Part shown: positions 46,556 to 60,840 of the stretch, piece by piece
How the letters are laid out: every line of letters begins with the position of its first letter
Numbering within the stretch: the stretch's first letter is position 1
Source of the DNA: Alteromonas marina
GTDB lineage: Bacteria > Pseudomonadota > Gammaproteobacteria > Enterobacterales > Alteromonadaceae
Length of the DNA: 64,000 bases
NCBI RefSeq assembly: GCF_000808575.1
Contig: NZ_JWLW01000013.1
Coordinates: 1-64,000, forward strand
Direction: 5' to 3'
Program-made: the position numbers and the translations under genes
The notes under the pieces: model-generated
What the model saw: the letters and a program-made list of their open reading frames with translations, nothing else
Databases searched by the model: none
What the model was told of the DNA's origin: nothing

Positions 46556-47311
46556 ATGTCTGACGCTAATAACCTTATTTCTCATTTAATTGAATTGCGC
46601 AGTCGTATTCTCAAAGCACTTTTGAGCGTATTGATTGTGTTTGTGTGTCTTGCCGCATTTGCACAGGATTTATATAAGCTGTTGGCCATGCCTCTGCTTG
46701 AAACACTTCCAGAGAACGCGAGCATGATTGCAACTGATGTTGCTTCACCTTTTTTCGCACCTTTTAAACTTACCTTAGTATTGTCGTTTTTCATTGCTAT
46801 TCCCTATGTGCTCTATCAGGTTTGGGGCTTTGTTGCTCCAGGCTTGTATCGAAATGAAAAGCGTCTGGTTGCGCCCCTGCTGCTATCAAGTACCCTGTTA
46901 TTTTATGCCGGCATGGCGTTTGCCTATTTTGTTGTCTTCCCCATCGCGTTTGCGTTCTTCACTAGCGTCGCCCCTGAAGGGGTTACTGTAAGTACCGATA
47001 TTTCAAGTTACTTAAACTTTGTATTGAAACTCTTCTTCGCATTTGGAGTCTCATTCGAGATACCTATCGCTATTATTCTTATGTGTTGGACTGGGGTAAC
47101 AGATGCCAAGTCGCTACGAGCAAAACGGCCTTATGTGGTTGTAGGGGCCTTTGTTGTTGGCATGCTGCTCACACCACCCGATGTTATCTCTCAGACATTA
47201 TTAGCTATTCCAATGTGGCTGCTGTTTGAAGTAGGGGTTATTGTTGGAGGCTTTTACGCCGGTAAAACACCAAAAGATGAAGGCAAAACGCAAACACCTG
47301 ACAACACATAA
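46556..47311 (+). CDS. tatC: Sec-independent protein translocase TatC
   Basis: A 251-residue protein with six transmembrane helices and conserved N-terminal [16 protein letters not shown] and the [12 protein letters not shown] loop, the signal-peptide binding face of TatC. It is contiguous with tatB. Completes the Tat translocase. Confidence 0.97.
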   Translation: MSDANNLISHLIELRSRILKALLSVLIVFVCLAAFAQDLYKLLAMPLLETLPENASMIATDVASPFFAPFKLTLVLSFFIAIPYVLYQVWGFVAPGLYRNEKRLVAPLLLSSTLLFYAGMAFAYFVVFPIAFAFFTSVAPEGVTVSTDISSYLNFVLKLFFAFGVSFEIPIAIILMCWTGVTDAKSLRAKRPYVVVGAFVVGMLLTPPDVISQTLLAIPMWLLFEVGVIVGGFYAGKTPKDEGKTQTPDNT

Positions 47312-47336
47312 AAGTTCAGAAGAGAAAGGAATAAAA

Positions 47337-47876
47337 ATGAAAACTCAACTGCTTTCAATTGCCACTTTACTGTGTGCTTTTAGTGCTCCTCAAGTACACG
47401 CTGAGTCTATCGGTGAAGCGATGGAAAAGTGCCGTAATACAGATGATAGCCTTAAGCGCCTAATTTGCTACGACGGTGTGGCAAAGTCGTTAAATCAATA
47501 TGAAGGCGTTAACGAACAAGTGAGCCAGCTAAAGGCATATAAGCCAAATAACAGCGCACAAACTCGCCCTCGCCCAGCGCAGGTTGGGCAACAACCTGTG
47601 CCCTCAAAGCCGGGCAATGACTTTGGTCTAGAGCATAAGCGCGACTTAACAAAAGAGACCTCAGAAATTACCGTCACTATTAACACAGTTAAGAAAAACC
47701 CTCGCGATAAGTATGTGCTAACTTTCAGCGATGGCTCTGTCTGGCAGCAAACGGATCGAACGCACTTGAAGCTTGAGGAAGGGCAAGCTGTCTCTGTTGA
47801 GCGGGGTCTTTTTGGTTCCTTCTTCCTAAGCGTTGAAGGTCTTAACAAGCGCATTAAAGTAAAGCGCGTAAAATAG
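47337..47876 (+). CDS. Small periplasmic protein of unknown function
   Basis: About 179 residues with a signal peptide (MKTQLLSIATLLCAFSAPQV, then HA). The mature N-terminus has SIGEAMEKCRNTDDSLKRLICYD, a two-cysteine pattern seen in several periplasmic proteins with a later SH3-like domain (VTINTVKKNPRDKYVLTFSDGSVWQQTDRTH). The middle is Pro/Gln-rich and disordered. The ATG at 47337 is preferred because AAGGA lies about eight bases upstream. It sits between tatC and tatD, abutting tatD. Function unknown. Confidence 0.78.
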   Translation: MKTQLLSIATLLCAFSAPQVHAESIGEAMEKCRNTDDSLKRLICYDGVAKSLNQYEGVNEQVSQLKAYKPNNSAQTRPRPAQVGQQPVPSKPGNDFGLEHKRDLTKETSEITVTINTVKKNPRDKYVLTFSDGSVWQQTDRTHLKLEEGQAVSVERGLFGSFFLSVEGLNKRIKVKRVK

Positions 47877-48653
47877 ATGCCTTGGTTCGACGCTGGCGTC
47901 AATCTGCTTGATAAGCGCTTTGACGCCGACGAGGTTATCCAGAGAGCGCAAGAAGCCGGAGTTGAGAAGCTTTGCGTCATCACTACTCATCCTCAAGAGT
48001 GGGATGCAGCGGTAGCGCTTTATAAAAAGTACTCTGAACAATGCTGTTTCACCATTGGAGTACATCCTCATAATGCCAAAGACGTCACCGAACGTGACTA
48101 TGACCGATTACGTGAGCTTGCTCAGCATCAAGGCTGTGTAGCTATTGGTGAATGCGGATTAGACTTTAACCGTAACTTTTCACCTCAAGACGTTCAATTA
48201 GCGGTTTTTGAGGCCCAGCTGGATATAGCGGTATCATTGAATCTCCCCGTATATCTGCACGAAAGGGATGCCTTTAGCGAACAAGTCAGCTTGTTAACTC
48301 GATATATGCCGCGCTTGAAAGGGGGAATAGCCCACTGCTTCACAGGAACAATGGACCAGGTAGAAGCGTATTTGTCGCTAGGCCTTTATATCGGTATAAC
48401 AGGGTGGGTGTGTGACGATAAACGTGGCGAAGATTTACGTGATGCCGTAAAACACATACCGCTTGACAGACTTATTCTCGAGACCGATGCTCCGTACTTA
48501 TTTCCGAAGACATTGCGCCCTCGAAAACGCAATAATGAGCCCGCATACTTGCCTCATATCGCTCAGCAATTAGGCGAATATCTGCAAGTTGAGACTGATA
48601 AATTACGTATTAGCAGTTATGCTAATACCTGTGAGTTATTTTCCCTCAACTAA
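47877..48653 (+). CDS. tatD: TatD metal-dependent DNase
   Basis: A 258-residue cytoplasmic nuclease of the TatD family, a TIM barrel. Visible residues include the N-terminal FDAGVNLLDKRF as in E. coli TatD, CFTIGVHPHNAKDV, AIGECGLDF, LPVYLHERDA, HCFTGTMDQ and ILETDAPYLFP. The start immediately follows the stop of the preceding gene. Despite the name it is not a translocase component. Confidence 0.94.
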   Translation: MPWFDAGVNLLDKRFDADEVIQRAQEAGVEKLCVITTHPQEWDAAVALYKKYSEQCCFTIGVHPHNAKDVTERDYDRLRELAQHQGCVAIGECGLDFNRNFSPQDVQLAVFEAQLDIAVSLNLPVYLHERDAFSEQVSLLTRYMPRLKGGIAHCFTGTMDQVEAYLSLGLYIGITGWVCDDKRGEDLRDAVKHIPLDRLILETDAPYLFPKTLRPRKRNNEPAYLPHIAQQLGEYLQVETDKLRISSYANTCELFSLN

Positions 48654-48665
48654 CCATAGGTTTAT

Positions 48666-51571
<2,906 letters not shown>

Positions 51572-51604
51572 CGCGCTTATTATTAACGCGCATTAATCGT
51601 CCAT

Positions 51605-51636
51605 AAAAAAACCGTGCTTAGCACGGTTTTTGTTTT
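51605..51636. terminator. Bidirectional terminator between hemB and gppA
   Basis: Arms AAAAACCGTGC and GCACGGTTTTT around a short loop, with A and T runs on both sides. It lies between convergent hemB and gppA. Confidence 0.9.
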
Positions 51637-51657
51637 TTGAAGTATAAATGTGAGTGT

Positions 51658-53169
51658 TTACTTACAGACGAGCTCGCAACCAGCTTTGTGTTGAAGCCAG
51701 CACTCATTAGCTAGCTCGGCATTAATCAAAGGGTGCGACTTCAGCCAACCTTCTGGAAAAGTAAGCGTCCACTTACTATCGTCGCAGCTTAAAGAAACTT
51801 CAGGAATATGCTTGTTCTGACGGCGTAGACATAACACAACTGCAATCCTAAGTATTCGAAGCAATCCTTTGAGCATGGGGCGGTAATCTTCGTGATACTT
51901 TTCGAAAATTTGAGTGTTAATGGTTAAGCGATGTTGCGCTACTAAATCGCGAATTGCTGAACGCTGTAATCGAGTAAAGCCGGGTAAATCGATATGACTT
52001 AGAATATATTCACCGTGCTCGTGGTGACGTTTATATTCGATATGAAGGCCGATTTCATGAAGCTGTGCAGCAGCACCCAAGATAGTTTCCGTATCTAGGT
52101 GACAGATGTTTTGTTGGGCGCAAAGCTGATGGCATAGCCCAAGTGCCACATGGCGAACAGAATTCGCGTGATTTTTGTCGATATGATAACGCTGTTTTGC
52201 TTGGTTAAGCGTTTGCTGGCGTCTATCGTTTTCTGTGACATTATCTAACATTCCATAGATAAGCCCTTCACGCAGGGCGCCGCCAGAAATGTTCATGTGC
52301 TTAATATTTAGTGCTTCAAACAGGCTGATCAAAATGGCTAAGCCTGAAGGGAAAATAGCTTTTCTATTGTCTTCTAAGCCGTCGATATCGAGTGTTTTAA
52401 TACTGCCGCACTCAATACATTGCTTTTCAAGGTGATACAGGTAGTCTAAGCGGATAGCGTCGCTGATGCCTTGGGCCACCAAAATTTCGGTAATGGCCTG
52501 CGGCGTGCCAGATGCACCTAAACAATTTTCCCAGTCAAAACATAAAAAAGCGTTTGATACATTAGCAATCAGCGAATGTGCTGCTTGCTTAGCATTTTCG
52601 AAATTACCTTCAGTTATTTTTCCGCCTGTAAAATAGCGCTCCATGAAAGTCACGCAGCCCATATCCAAACTTTTCAGATGAATCGGTTGCATGTCGTTCC
52701 CGATGATGATTTCGGTACTCGCGCCGCCAATATCAATAACTAAGCTATTGCCTTGGTTGGCGGATGTATAAGCTACACCAAGATAAATTTGTCGGGCTTC
52801 TTCTTCACCGCTAATCACTTCAAGTTTGTGATTAAGGATCTCTTCTGCTTTACGAATGAAAATATGCGCATTGGTTGCTAGTCGCAACGTAGCGGTAGCA
52901 ACAATTTTTATGTTAGAGGGAGGGATGTCCTGCAGGCGCTCCGAAAATACCTGCAGGCATTGCCAGCCGCGTTCCATGCTTACGTCATCCAGTGCTAGGT
53001 CATCATCTAAACCTGCTGCCAGGCGCACTTTCTGTTTAATTTTCCCTATTATTTGCACACTGCCATTAACAACGTGAACAATCACCATGTGAAAGCTGTT
53101 GGAGCCTAAGTCCACGGCGGCGTAATACTCACCGTAAGTTTGTGCGTCGTGCTGGAGTTCTGCCTGCAT
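51658..53169 (-). CDS. gppA: Ppx/GppA phosphatase (pppGpp phosphohydrolase)
   Basis: A 503-residue protein of the Ppx/GppA family: AVDLGSNSFHMVIVHV and LVIDIGGASTEIIIG are the phosphate-binding loops, VISGEEEARQIYLG holds the catalytic Glu, and the C-terminal half carries an HD-like helical domain. GppA hydrolyses pppGpp and also polyphosphate; Ppx prefers polyphosphate. The neighbour rhlB supports GppA, as in the E. coli order gppA-rhlB-trxA-rho, but the sequence alone does not exclude Ppx activity. Confidence 0.88.
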   Translation of the reverse strand: MQAELQHDAQTYGEYYAAVDLGSNSFHMVIVHVVNGSVQIIGKIKQKVRLAAGLDDDLALDDVSMERGWQCLQVFSERLQDIPPSNIKIVATATLRLATNAHIFIRKAEEILNHKLEVISGEEEARQIYLGVAYTSANQGNSLVIDIGGASTEIIIGNDMQPIHLKSLDMGCVTFMERYFTGGKITEGNFENAKQAAHSLIANVSNAFLCFDWENCLGASGTPQAITEILVAQGISDAIRLDYLYHLEKQCIECGSIKTLDIDGLEDNRKAIFPSGLAILISLFEALNIKHMNISGGALREGLIYGMLDNVTENDRRQQTLNQAKQRYHIDKNHANSVRHVALGLCHQLCAQQNICHLDTETILGAAAQLHEIGLHIEYKRHHEHGEYILSHIDLPGFTRLQRSAIRDLVAQHRLTINTQIFEKYHEDYRPMLKGLLRILRIAVVLCLRRQNKHIPEVSLSCDDSKWTLTFPEGWLKSHPLINAELANECWLQHKAGCELVCK

Positions 53170-53204
53170 AAAATCTCGTTTCTAATTAACTACCTTTCGC
53201 TTTA

Positions 53205-54494
53205 TTATTGCGTTCTATTGTTTCGGTTTTGGGGCTTTCCTCTGCCTCTACCGTTACCACGGCGTGAAGAATTGCGGTTGTTGGGCGTACGTCTTCTACG
53301 TGGTTTTGGAGGCGTTACATCATCAAGGAGGGCGGTGCGGTCGTAATCGGTAACCGGTATTGCCTTTTGGATGTATTGCTCAATAGCAGGTAAGTTTAGT
53401 GCGTACTTCTCGCATGCAAAACTAATCGCAACACCACTTTGTCCTGCGCGCCCGGTACGACCGATACGGTGTACATAGTCTTCCGCATCGTCAGGTAAGT
53501 CGTAGTTAAATACGTGCGTTACCGCGTCAATGTGAAGACCTCGCGCTGCAACGTCGGTTGCCACCAGAATGTCTAGGTTACCTTTGGTGAAATCTTCTAA
53601 GATCCCCAAGCGTTTCTTCTGTGGTACATCGCCACTAAGTAAGCCCACACGATGGCCATCTGCGGTAAGCCAGTCGGTGACTTTTTCACAACTGTTTTTC
53701 GTGTTTGCAAACACAATCGCTTTTTCAGGCCATTCTTCTTCAAGTAGTGTAAGAAGTAACAGCATCTTGTCATCATCAGACGGGTAAAATAGCTCTTGAG
53801 AAACGCGTGTAGCGGTGGTTTGCTCTGGCGCCACCTGAACGTGGGTTGGATTGTTCATGTGCTCGTAAGCAAGTTCCTGTACGCGGTAGCTTAGCGTCGC
53901 TGAAAATAGCATGCTTAAGCGTTCGCTTGCTGGAGGCATACGACGGAATAAAAAGCGGATATCTTTAATAAAGCCCAAATCGAACATTCGGTCGGCTTCA
54001 TCAAGTACGGCAACCTGAATATTCTTCAGCGTGAACACATTTTGCTTGTAGTAATCAAGAATGCGTCCTGTCGTACCAATTATAATATCTACCCCTTCTT
54101 CCAAAGTTTCACGTTGACTTTGGTAACCTTCGCCCCCATAAATCAAACCAAGCGACAATCCAGTATGCTCACTAAGCAATTTGGCGTCGTTATAAATTTG
54201 AACGGCTAGCTCTCTGGTCGGCGCCATGATAATTGCGCGAGGGCCATTTGATTTGCTGTTGTCTGCATTTTCTGCTTTGCTTAGCAAATAGTGAAATGTA
54301 GCTACCAAAAAAGCAATGGTTTTACCAGTTCCGGTTTGAGCCTGACCTGCAATGTCGTGACCTTCTAATAAAGGAGGCAGTGCAAGTGCTTGAATTGGTG
54401 TACAATGTGAAAAATTAGCTGCCGCCAAGGCGTCAACAACCTTGCCGTTAATCGGCAGGTCAGAAAAGTGAGTATCAGTTAAGTGAGTAGGCAT
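53205..54494 (-). CDS. rhlB: DEAD-box RNA helicase RhlB
   Basis: The helicase of the RNA degradosome. 429 residues with Q motif at [13 protein letters not shown], Walker [28 protein letters not shown] and [13 protein letters not shown], followed by a basic Arg/Gly/Asn-rich tail. It is divergent from trxA-rho and lies before gppA, the usual order. Confidence 0.95.
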   Translation of the reverse strand: MPTHLTDTHFSDLPINGKVVDALAAANFSHCTPIQALALPPLLEGHDIAGQAQTGTGKTIAFLVATFHYLLSKAENADNSKSNGPRAIIMAPTRELAVQIYNDAKLLSEHTGLSLGLIYGGEGYQSQRETLEEGVDIIIGTTGRILDYYKQNVFTLKNIQVAVLDEADRMFDLGFIKDIRFLFRRMPPASERLSMLFSATLSYRVQELAYEHMNNPTHVQVAPEQTTATRVSQELFYPSDDDKMLLLLTLLEEEWPEKAIVFANTKNSCEKVTDWLTADGHRVGLLSGDVPQKKRLGILEDFTKGNLDILVATDVAARGLHIDAVTHVFNYDLPDDAEDYVHRIGRTGRAGQSGVAISFACEKYALNLPAIEQYIQKAIPVTDYDRTALLDDVTPPKPRRRRTPNNRNSSRRGNGRGRGKPQNRNNRTQ

Positions 54495-54594
54495 AGCTTA
54501 TAGCTTATCAGTGCTTGCATTAAAAAACAGTTTCTATATAACACTTATGGTCGGGCTGAGACAAATCAGCGACAGACCAATAATGGAGAAAAGA

Positions 54595-54921
54595 ATGAGC
54601 GACAAAATTATCCAGTTATCTGACGATAAATTCGAAGCAGATGTTATCAATGCTGAAGGTCCTGTACTGGTTGACTTCTGGGCCGAATGGTGTGGCCCGT
54701 GTAAAATGATCGCACCAATCTTGGAAGAAGTTGCGACCGAGTTTGATGGCAAGTTAACAGTTGGCAAGTTGAATGTCGATGAAAATAACGAAACTCCACC
54801 TAAATATGGTATTCGTGGTATTCCTACATTGCTACTTTTCAAAAACGGTAACGTTGCAGCAACTAAAGTTGGCGCGCTATCCAAAGCTCAATTAACAGAG
54901 TTTCTTAACGAAAATCTTTAA
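54595..54921 (+). CDS. trxA: Thioredoxin 1
   Basis: A 108-residue cytoplasmic thioredoxin with active site Cys33-Gly-Pro-Cys36 in [14 protein letters not shown], cis-Pro in [11 protein letters not shown] and typical length. The start at 54595 has GGAG seven bases upstream; the longer ORF from 54511 is not supported. It is followed by a terminator and then rho. Confidence 0.97.
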   Translation: MSDKIIQLSDDKFEADVINAEGPVLVDFWAEWCGPCKMIAPILEEVATEFDGKLTVGKLNVDENNETPPKYGIRGIPTLLLFKNGNVAATKVGALSKAQLTEFLNENL

Positions 54922-54934
54922 TAGCTATAAAACA

Positions 54935-54965
54935 AAAAACCGGTGCGAATAAAGCACCGGTTTTT
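54935..54965 (+). terminator. Terminator after trxA
   Basis: Arms AAAAACCGGTGC and GCACCGGTTTTT around GAATAAA, followed by ATC. Strong stem directly after the trxA stop. Confidence 0.92.
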
Positions 54966-55192
54966 ATCTAAAACACAGGTACTTGCATTCCATATCAGAA
55001 AAGGACGCAATAATTTATTTAACATTTGGGCGGTAAAACGCTGGACGTTGGTTAAATATAGTGCTAACTTTTCTAAAGCGCTCATCCGAGCAGCATTCTG
55101 CTTACGCCCATATCCGGGTGATATCAAATCTAAACTAGAACAGAGTGACTTTAAGTCCTGTAAGCGAAGTTCAAGCACAAAGACCCACCAGT
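54966..55192 (+). promoter_or_regulatory. rho leader region
   Basis: A 227-base leader between the trxA terminator and the rho start. In E. coli the rho leader has a Rho-dependent attenuator for autoregulation, so a similar control is plausible. An 87-codon ORF spans it but has no visible ribosome binding site or similarity and is probably spurious. Confidence 0.5.
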
Positions 55193-56458
55193 ATGAATTT
55201 AACTGAATTAAAGAACAAACCAATAAGCGAGTTGGTTAACCTGGCCGAGGAAATGGGCCTGGAAAACATGGCGCGCGCCAGAAAACAAGACATCATTTTC
55301 TCAATTCTAAAGACTCACGCAAAAAGCGGTGAAGACATCTTTGGTGATGGGGTATTAGAAATTTTACAGGACGGTTTCGGCTTCTTACGCTCAGCTGATT
55401 CATCGTATCTCGCAGGACCAGACGATATTTACGTATCGCCAAGCCAAATCCGACGCTTTAACTTGCGTACGGGCGATACGATTGCTGGGAAGATTCGTCC
55501 ACCAAAAGACAGTGAACGCTACTTTGCCCTGCTAAAAATTCGCGAAGTTAACTTCGACAAGCCTGAAAACTCACGAAATAAAATTCTTTTCGAAAACCTT
55601 ACACCGCTTCACGCAGCAGATCGCTTGCGCATGGAACGTGGTAATGGCTCAACAGAAGACATTACGGCACGTGTCCTGGATTTAGCGTCGCCAATTGGTA
55701 AAGGCCAGCGTGGACTCATTGTAGCACCACCTAAAGCCGGTAAAACCCTTCTTCTTCAGAATATTGCCCAGTCAATTGCTGCTAACCACCCAGATTGTGA
55801 GTTAATGGTATTGCTGATTGACGAGCGTCCAGAAGAAGTAACCGAAATGCACCGCCTTGTACAAGGCGAAGTAGTGGCATCAACATTCGATGAACCTGCA
55901 AGCCGTCACGTACAAGTAGCTGAAATGGTTATCGAAAAAGCCAAGCGTCTTGTAGAACACAAGAAAGACGTGGTTATCCTGCTTGACTCTATCACCCGTC
56001 TTGCCCGCGCTTACAACACGGTTATCCCTTCATCAGGTAAAGTACTTACCGGTGGTGTTGACGCGAATGCACTTCACAAGCCCAAGCGTTTCTTTGGTGC
56101 AGCCCGTAATGTTGAAGAAGGCGGAAGCTTAACGATTATCGCAACAGCGCTTATCGACACTGGCTCTAAAATGGATGAAGTTATCTACGAAGAGTTTAAA
56201 GGTACAGGTAACATGGAATTACATCTTAACCGCAAAATCGCGGAAAAACGTGTATTCCCGGCTATCGACTTTAATCGCTCTGGTACCCGTCGTGAAGAGC
56301 TGCTTACTGCGCAAGACGAACTACAGAAAATGTGGATCCTTCGCAAAATTGTTCACGAGATGTCAGAAATTGACGCCATGGACTTCCTTATCAGTAAGTT
56401 GTCGATGACCAAGACAAATGATGAGTTCTTTGACGCAATGCGTAGACAAAAGAGTTAA
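55193..56458 (+). CDS. rho: Transcription termination factor Rho
   Basis: An RNA-dependent ATPase of 421 residues. [20 protein letters not shown] starts the N-terminal helix bundle, DGFGFLR is the RNP-like RNA-binding strand, [12 protein letters not shown] is Walker [14 protein letters not shown] is the Walker B region, and [17 protein letters not shown] the Q/R loop. The start at 55193 matches E. coli Rho; the ribosome binding site is weak. It is followed by a terminator. Divergent in direction from rhlB with trxA between. Confidence 0.98.
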   Translation: MNLTELKNKPISELVNLAEEMGLENMARARKQDIIFSILKTHAKSGEDIFGDGVLEILQDGFGFLRSADSSYLAGPDDIYVSPSQIRRFNLRTGDTIAGKIRPPKDSERYFALLKIREVNFDKPENSRNKILFENLTPLHAADRLRMERGNGSTEDITARVLDLASPIGKGQRGLIVAPPKAGKTLLLQNIAQSIAANHPDCELMVLLIDERPEEVTEMHRLVQGEVVASTFDEPASRHVQVAEMVIEKAKRLVEHKKDVVILLDSITRLARAYNTVIPSSGKVLTGGVDANALHKPKRFFGAARNVEEGGSLTIIATALIDTGSKMDEVIYEEFKGTGNMELHLNRKIAEKRVFPAIDFNRSGTRREELLTAQDELQKMWILRKIVHEMSEIDAMDFLISKLSMTKTNDEFFDAMRRQKS

Positions 56459-56489
56459 TAGAAACTTAGTAATAATTTGATTTTTAAAG

Positions 56490-56515
56490 AAAAGGCGCCA
56501 GTTGGCGCCTTTTTT
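56490..56515 (+). terminator. Terminator after rho
   Basis: Arms AAAGGCGCC and GGCGCCTTT around AGTT, followed by T. Starts 32 bases after the rho stop. Confidence 0.92.
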
Positions 56516-56687
56516 ATTCCCTGCATCGATAAAGCACTTTTCTTATACTTCTGTCTAATACCCTCAGTCTTGTGAATGGGGTATTTTCGTTGGCTTATTG
56601 ATATTTAACAGCAATCGTTAGTTCAGTGGTGTTTTCTCCCTTGAGATGATTTACTCTGTCTAAAAAACACCAAAGGAAATAATAGTT

Positions 56688-57986
56688 ATGTACCAAAAAT
56701 TGCTGTCACTCGCATTTGCAGGGTTGGCCTCTGTGTCAGCTGCTAATGCCGCTCAGATCAATGTTGATGAATTAGCGAATAAAGTCGAGCCTGATGTAAT
56801 TAAATGGCGTCATCACTTTCATGAATTTCCTGAATTATCGAATCGCGAGTTTAAAACCGCTGAATATGTTGCTGACTACCTTGAAAGTCTAGGTTTAGAA
56901 GTGCAGACCGGTGTGGCAAAAACGGGTGTGGTAGCTATTTTAGACTCGGGCAAGCCAGGTCCTGTCGTTGCATTACGTGCAGACATGGACGGACTTCCTG
57001 TAAAAGAGCAAAACGATTTGTCCTACCGCTCAAAGCAGATGGGCGAATACAACGGAAAAGAAGTGCCGGTTATGCACGCCTGTGGTCACGATACTCACAT
57101 GGCAATGCTCATGGGGGCGGCAAAAATTCTTACCGAAATTAAAGGCGACCTGAAAGGTAAAGTGAAGTTTATCTTTCAGCCTGCAGAAGAAGGCGCACCG
57201 GCTGGAGAAAAAGGCGGGGCTGAAGTTATGGTCGCTGAAGGTGTACTTAAAAACCCGGATGTAGACGCCATTTTTGGTCTGCATATCAATGCTAATACCG
57301 ATGTTGGTAAAGTGCGCTACAACGCGGGTGGCACCATGGCAGCCGTAGATCCGTTTAAAATTGTTATTCACGGTAAGCAAGCTCATGGCGCTTATCCTTG
57401 GAAGAGCGTTGACCCTGTAGTTACAGCTGCGCAAATGATCATGTCTATTCAGACCATTGTCAGTCGTGAATTGAAATTGATTGACGATGCAGCAGTCGTG
57501 TCCATTGGGTCTATTCATGGCGGTAACCGTTCAAACATCATTCCTAATGAAGTAGAAATGGTTGGCACAATCCGTACCCTCAATGAAGCCGCGCGCGATC
57601 ATATTTACGAGTCGCTTCCGCGTAAAGTAAAGGCTATAGCAGAGAGTATGGGCGCAGAAGCAGAACTTACTTTACCGCTAGATTACTATTACCCCATCAC
57701 CTACAACGACCCAGAGCTGACAAAAGCTATGCTGCCTACCATGCAGCGTACCGCTGGCGTTGAGAACACATTGCTTTCTAAACCGGTCACTGGTGCAGAA
57801 GACTTTTCATTTTTTCAAGAGAAAATTCCAGGTTTGTATGTTTGGGTAGGCGGCAAGCCATTGGATGTATCTGAAGAAGATAGCCCCGCTCACCATACAC
57901 CGGAGTTTTATGTTGACGATGAAGGCATGAAGTTAGGTGTGAAGCTTCTCACAAACTTTACTTTAGATTATATGGCTCAACACTAA
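56688..57986 (+). CDS. Exported M20-family amidohydrolase
   Basis: A 432-residue metallo-amidohydrolase or carboxypeptidase of the M20D (hippurate hydrolase-like) group with a signal peptide ([20 protein letters not shown], then AA), so periplasmic. Motifs: [37 protein letters not shown] (metal-binding), FQPAEEGAP with catalytic Glu, GLHIN and GAEDFSFF. Most relatives are cytoplasmic, so the export signal is notable and suggests it trims N-acyl amino acids outside the cytoplasm. A GGAA-type ribosome binding site is present upstream. Substrate unknown. Confidence 0.9.
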   Translation: MYQKLLSLAFAGLASVSAANAAQINVDELANKVEPDVIKWRHHFHEFPELSNREFKTAEYVADYLESLGLEVQTGVAKTGVVAILDSGKPGPVVALRADMDGLPVKEQNDLSYRSKQMGEYNGKEVPVMHACGHDTHMAMLMGAAKILTEIKGDLKGKVKFIFQPAEEGAPAGEKGGAEVMVAEGVLKNPDVDAIFGLHINANTDVGKVRYNAGGTMAAVDPFKIVIHGKQAHGAYPWKSVDPVVTAAQMIMSIQTIVSRELKLIDDAAVVSIGSIHGGNRSNIIPNEVEMVGTIRTLNEAARDHIYESLPRKVKAIAESMGAEAELTLPLDYYYPITYNDPELTKAMLPTMQRTAGVENTLLSKPVTGAEDFSFFQEKIPGLYVWVGGKPLDVSEEDSPAHHTPEFYVDDEGMKLGVKLLTNFTLDYMAQH

Positions 57987-58008
57987 GCGTATTCGCCGGA
58001 GACATGCG

Positions 58009-60840
58009 TTGAAAATAGGTAGTATTTCATTTTCTTTTACATGGTCTTCGGCTTTTCAAGCGCTATTTGTATGTGCACTTGGCGCAGGGCTAAATGCTTT
58101 AAATCCACCTTTTGATAGTTCGGGCATTGCTACCTTTGGCGTGGGCGCTGCGGTGTATGCATCGCTCCGTTTTTCACCTCTTATATCTGTTCCCATTGCC
58201 CTTGTAATAAGTCTTCCTATGTGGCTGAGCGAAGGCAGTATTGTAGGGAAAGAAAGCCTGACGTTACTACCAATAGTGCTGAGTTTTTTCGGCTATAACA
58301 AATCGCTAAGGCAGGTCATTAAAGTAGGCGCAGGATTTTGGTCTATTGTCTTTTTACCGGTTTTGCTTTTAGAGCACTCTCTTTACGATAGTGACAACGT
58401 AAATATGCTGTTCTCAGGTGTTTTAGTGACTTGGGTGAGTGGTGTATTAGGGCTTGTTACCGGCCATTTTGCGTACTTGGCTATACATGGCCTCAAGCGG
58501 CAAACCTCGAACAAATCGGAACGTATTACGCTTCATTTTCTTTTAGGATACTTCTTTTCGGGTTGCTTCTTCGTTGCGTCTATGGCCGTCATTTATCTAT
58601 CAGTCAGCTTGTTTCAACATCAGCAAGAGCAACAAATCCATAGCTACATGAAGCAGCGGGTGAAAGTGCTTGAATTTCAGCTTTCAACCTTTATACGCCA
58701 TCATCAAAATGCCATTATCAGTACAGCGCAAGTTCTTTCAAATTCTGCATCGAAAAATAGCTTAGAAACAACGGCCGGTGCTAATTTACAAATTGTTGCG
58801 TCGCACAACCCTGAGTTTTTAACCTTTCTAGTAGCAGATGAAAGCGGCGACATCACACACGCTTATCCGTCAAGTATGCTAGAAAAGGCGAGAAAAAATG
58901 GCTTACCTAACGTGTCTTATCGTCCTTATTTTTACGAAGTCATGCAGTCAGGCACGCCATTCTTGTCCAATGTTTTTCAAGGCAGAGGTTTCGGCAACGA
59001 CCCAATTGTCGCGATATCTGCGCCAATCTTAGATAGGGACGGAGTGCCCAAAGGTATTGTAGAAGGTTCACTATCTTTAAAAAGTTTTAACGCAATTGAT
59101 GACCTGAGCCTTGGTGGATTTTTGATGCTGATAGAAGATCAAAAAGGTGAGGTGATCTACGCATCTGATGCGCTAGCGATGAAACCGCTGACCAAAGCGC
59201 CGTTTTACTCGTGTGAACCCAATTGTGGCGTCGAAGTTGAAGAAGTTAATAACGGTTCCGGTTCCCAAGGTAGAAAGTGGCTAAGGTTCACCGAAAGCCT
59301 TTCTTTTGCCAATTGGAAGGTTAGCTATTACTTCGATAAGCGGCTTTTACACGCCTCAATGAGCAGTTACTTGCTAAAAGACCTCCTGTTGTTGTTGGCT
59401 TTATCTGCCTTTGGGACATTCACGGGGTATGTGGTGGCCAAAATGGTAGGTGCGCCTATTCGCCGACTTGTCCGTTACATTGCTGAGTTCGATCCTAATC
59501 AAAAAAATGGAAATAAAGCTCCGCAAAGAGCTTTGCACATCCAAGAGCTTTCGTCGCTAAGCGATGAGTTTATGGGCTTGGAAGCTCGCTTACTTGGTGC
59601 GTTTGACGAACTTAAAAAAGCGAAGGAAGTAGAGCAAGAATTAAATAAAGAACTTAATGAGTTGAACCAGTCTTTAGAGCAGCGCATAGAGGAAAAAACC
59701 GAGCATTTAGCGCTAGCTCTGAAAGAGGCCGAAGCTGCAAACGTGGCCAAAACTCAGTTTCTTGCCAATATGAGTCATGAGATAAGAACGCCAATGAACG
59801 GTATCGTTGGCTCATGTGATTTAATGCTAGACAATGCTTTGCCTGAGCATGTCGCAGTGAGGGCAAAAACTATCTCTCGCTCAGCGACGAATCTACTGAT
59901 TATTTTGGATAGCATTCTAGATTGGTCTAAAATCGAATCTGGGAAGATGCTCTGTGACATTCAGCGTTGCGACATCCGTGAATTATTAACGGCATCCTGT
60001 GAGCTATATCGCCACACTGCGCAAATAAAAGGCTATGATGTTACGCTTCGTATTAGCAGCGATGTGCCAGAAGTCTTGAACATTGATGCTGGTAAAGTAG
60101 CTCAAGTACTTAATAATTTACTAAGCAACGCCATAAAATTTACCAATGAAGGTGAGGTATCGGTTAACGTGAGTTATGCCCATCAAGGGTTGAAAGTTTC
60201 AGTCCTTGATACTGGTATCGGAATTGCGCCCGACAAATTGCACCTTATTTTCGAGAAATTCGAGCAAGCAGATGCATCGACTACGCGCCACTATGGGGGA
60301 ACCGGTTTGGGGCTGGCCATCTCAAAAGGGCTGATCGAATTACTTGGCGGTGAACTCTACGTTGAAAGCGAGTTAGATGTAGGAACTAGCTTCACTTTTC
60401 ATATTCCAGCCACAATCTGTTGGGGCGGCATTCAACAGCAGCGTGAAGCGCCTCCATCCTTACCTAGTGCAATTCGTGTACTACTTGCAGAAGACAATGA
60501 CATAAACGCAGACATCGTTATAGAAATGCTTAAGTCAGAGAATATCAAGTGCATTCGAACTAAGAATGGGCTAGACGCGGTGGCCGCAGAAAAAAAACAC
60601 GACTTTGATGTGATTTTAATGGATTGCCAAATGCCCATCATGGACGGGCATACTGCATCAAGGCTTATTCGCGAAGAAGGCAGAAATAAAGACAAGGTTA
60701 AAATTATTGCCTTAACCGCCAATGCGTTTATCGAAGACAAAAATGCCTGCTTAGAAGCAGGCATGAATGCGCATTTAAGTAAGCCTATTCGCAAGCAGGT
60801 TCTATTTGACTGTATTGCCCGTGAACTTGCTCGCGTTTGA
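58009..60840 (+). CDS. MASE1-like hybrid sensor histidine kinase
   Basis: A 943-residue membrane hybrid kinase. Residues about 10-200 form a multi-helix MASE1-type sensor domain, followed by a periplasmic dCACHE-like segment (about 205-440) and another membrane helix (about 450-475). After a coiled coil come the HisKA domain with His590 in [14 protein letters not shown], the ATPase domain ([34 protein letters not shown]) and a receiver domain with Asp872 in [12 protein letters not shown]. No cognate regulator is adjacent, so it likely signals through another protein or Hpt domain. It begins with TTG, supported by GGAGA seven bases upstream; the ATG at 58004 runs into a stop after two codons. 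Confidence 0.87.
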   Translation: MKIGSISFSFTWSSAFQALFVCALGAGLNALNPPFDSSGIATFGVGAAVYASLRFSPLISVPIALVISLPMWLSEGSIVGKESLTLLPIVLSFFGYNKSLRQVIKVGAGFWSIVFLPVLLLEHSLYDSDNVNMLFSGVLVTWVSGVLGLVTGHFAYLAIHGLKRQTSNKSERITLHFLLGYFFSGCFFVASMAVIYLSVSLFQHQQEQQIHSYMKQRVKVLEFQLSTFIRHHQNAIISTAQVLSNSASKNSLETTAGANLQIVASHNPEFLTFLVADESGDITHAYPSSMLEKARKNGLPNVSYRPYFYEVMQSGTPFLSNVFQGRGFGNDPIVAISAPILDRDGVPKGIVEGSLSLKSFNAIDDLSLGGFLMLIEDQKGEVIYASDALAMKPLTKAPFYSCEPNCGVEVEEVNNGSGSQGRKWLRFTESLSFANWKVSYYFDKRLLHASMSSYLLKDLLLLLALSAFGTFTGYVVAKMVGAPIRRLVRYIAEFDPNQKNGNKAPQRALHIQELSSLSDEFMGLEARLLGAFDELKKAKEVEQELNKELNELNQSLEQRIEEKTEHLALALKEAEAANVAKTQFLANMSHEIRTPMNGIVGSCDLMLDNALPEHVAVRAKTISRSATNLLIILDSILDWSKIESGKMLCDIQRCDIRELLTASCELYRHTAQIKGYDVTLRISSDVPEVLNIDAGKVAQVLNNLLSNAIKFTNEGEVSVNVSYAHQGLKVSVLDTGIGIAPDKLHLIFEKFEQADASTTRHYGGTGLGLAISKGLIELLGGELYVESELDVGTSFTFHIPATICWGGIQQQREAPPSLPSAIRVLLAEDNDINADIVIEMLKSENIKCIRTKNGLDAVAAEKKHDFDVILMDCQMPIMDGHTASRLIREEGRNKDKVKIIALTANAFIEDKNACLEAGMNAHLSKPIRKQVLFDCIARELARV

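Noticed and set aside
54943..55206. An 87-codon ORF spanning the rho leader
   Set aside because: Starts inside the trxA terminator, lacks a ribosome binding site and shows no similarity; likely chance.
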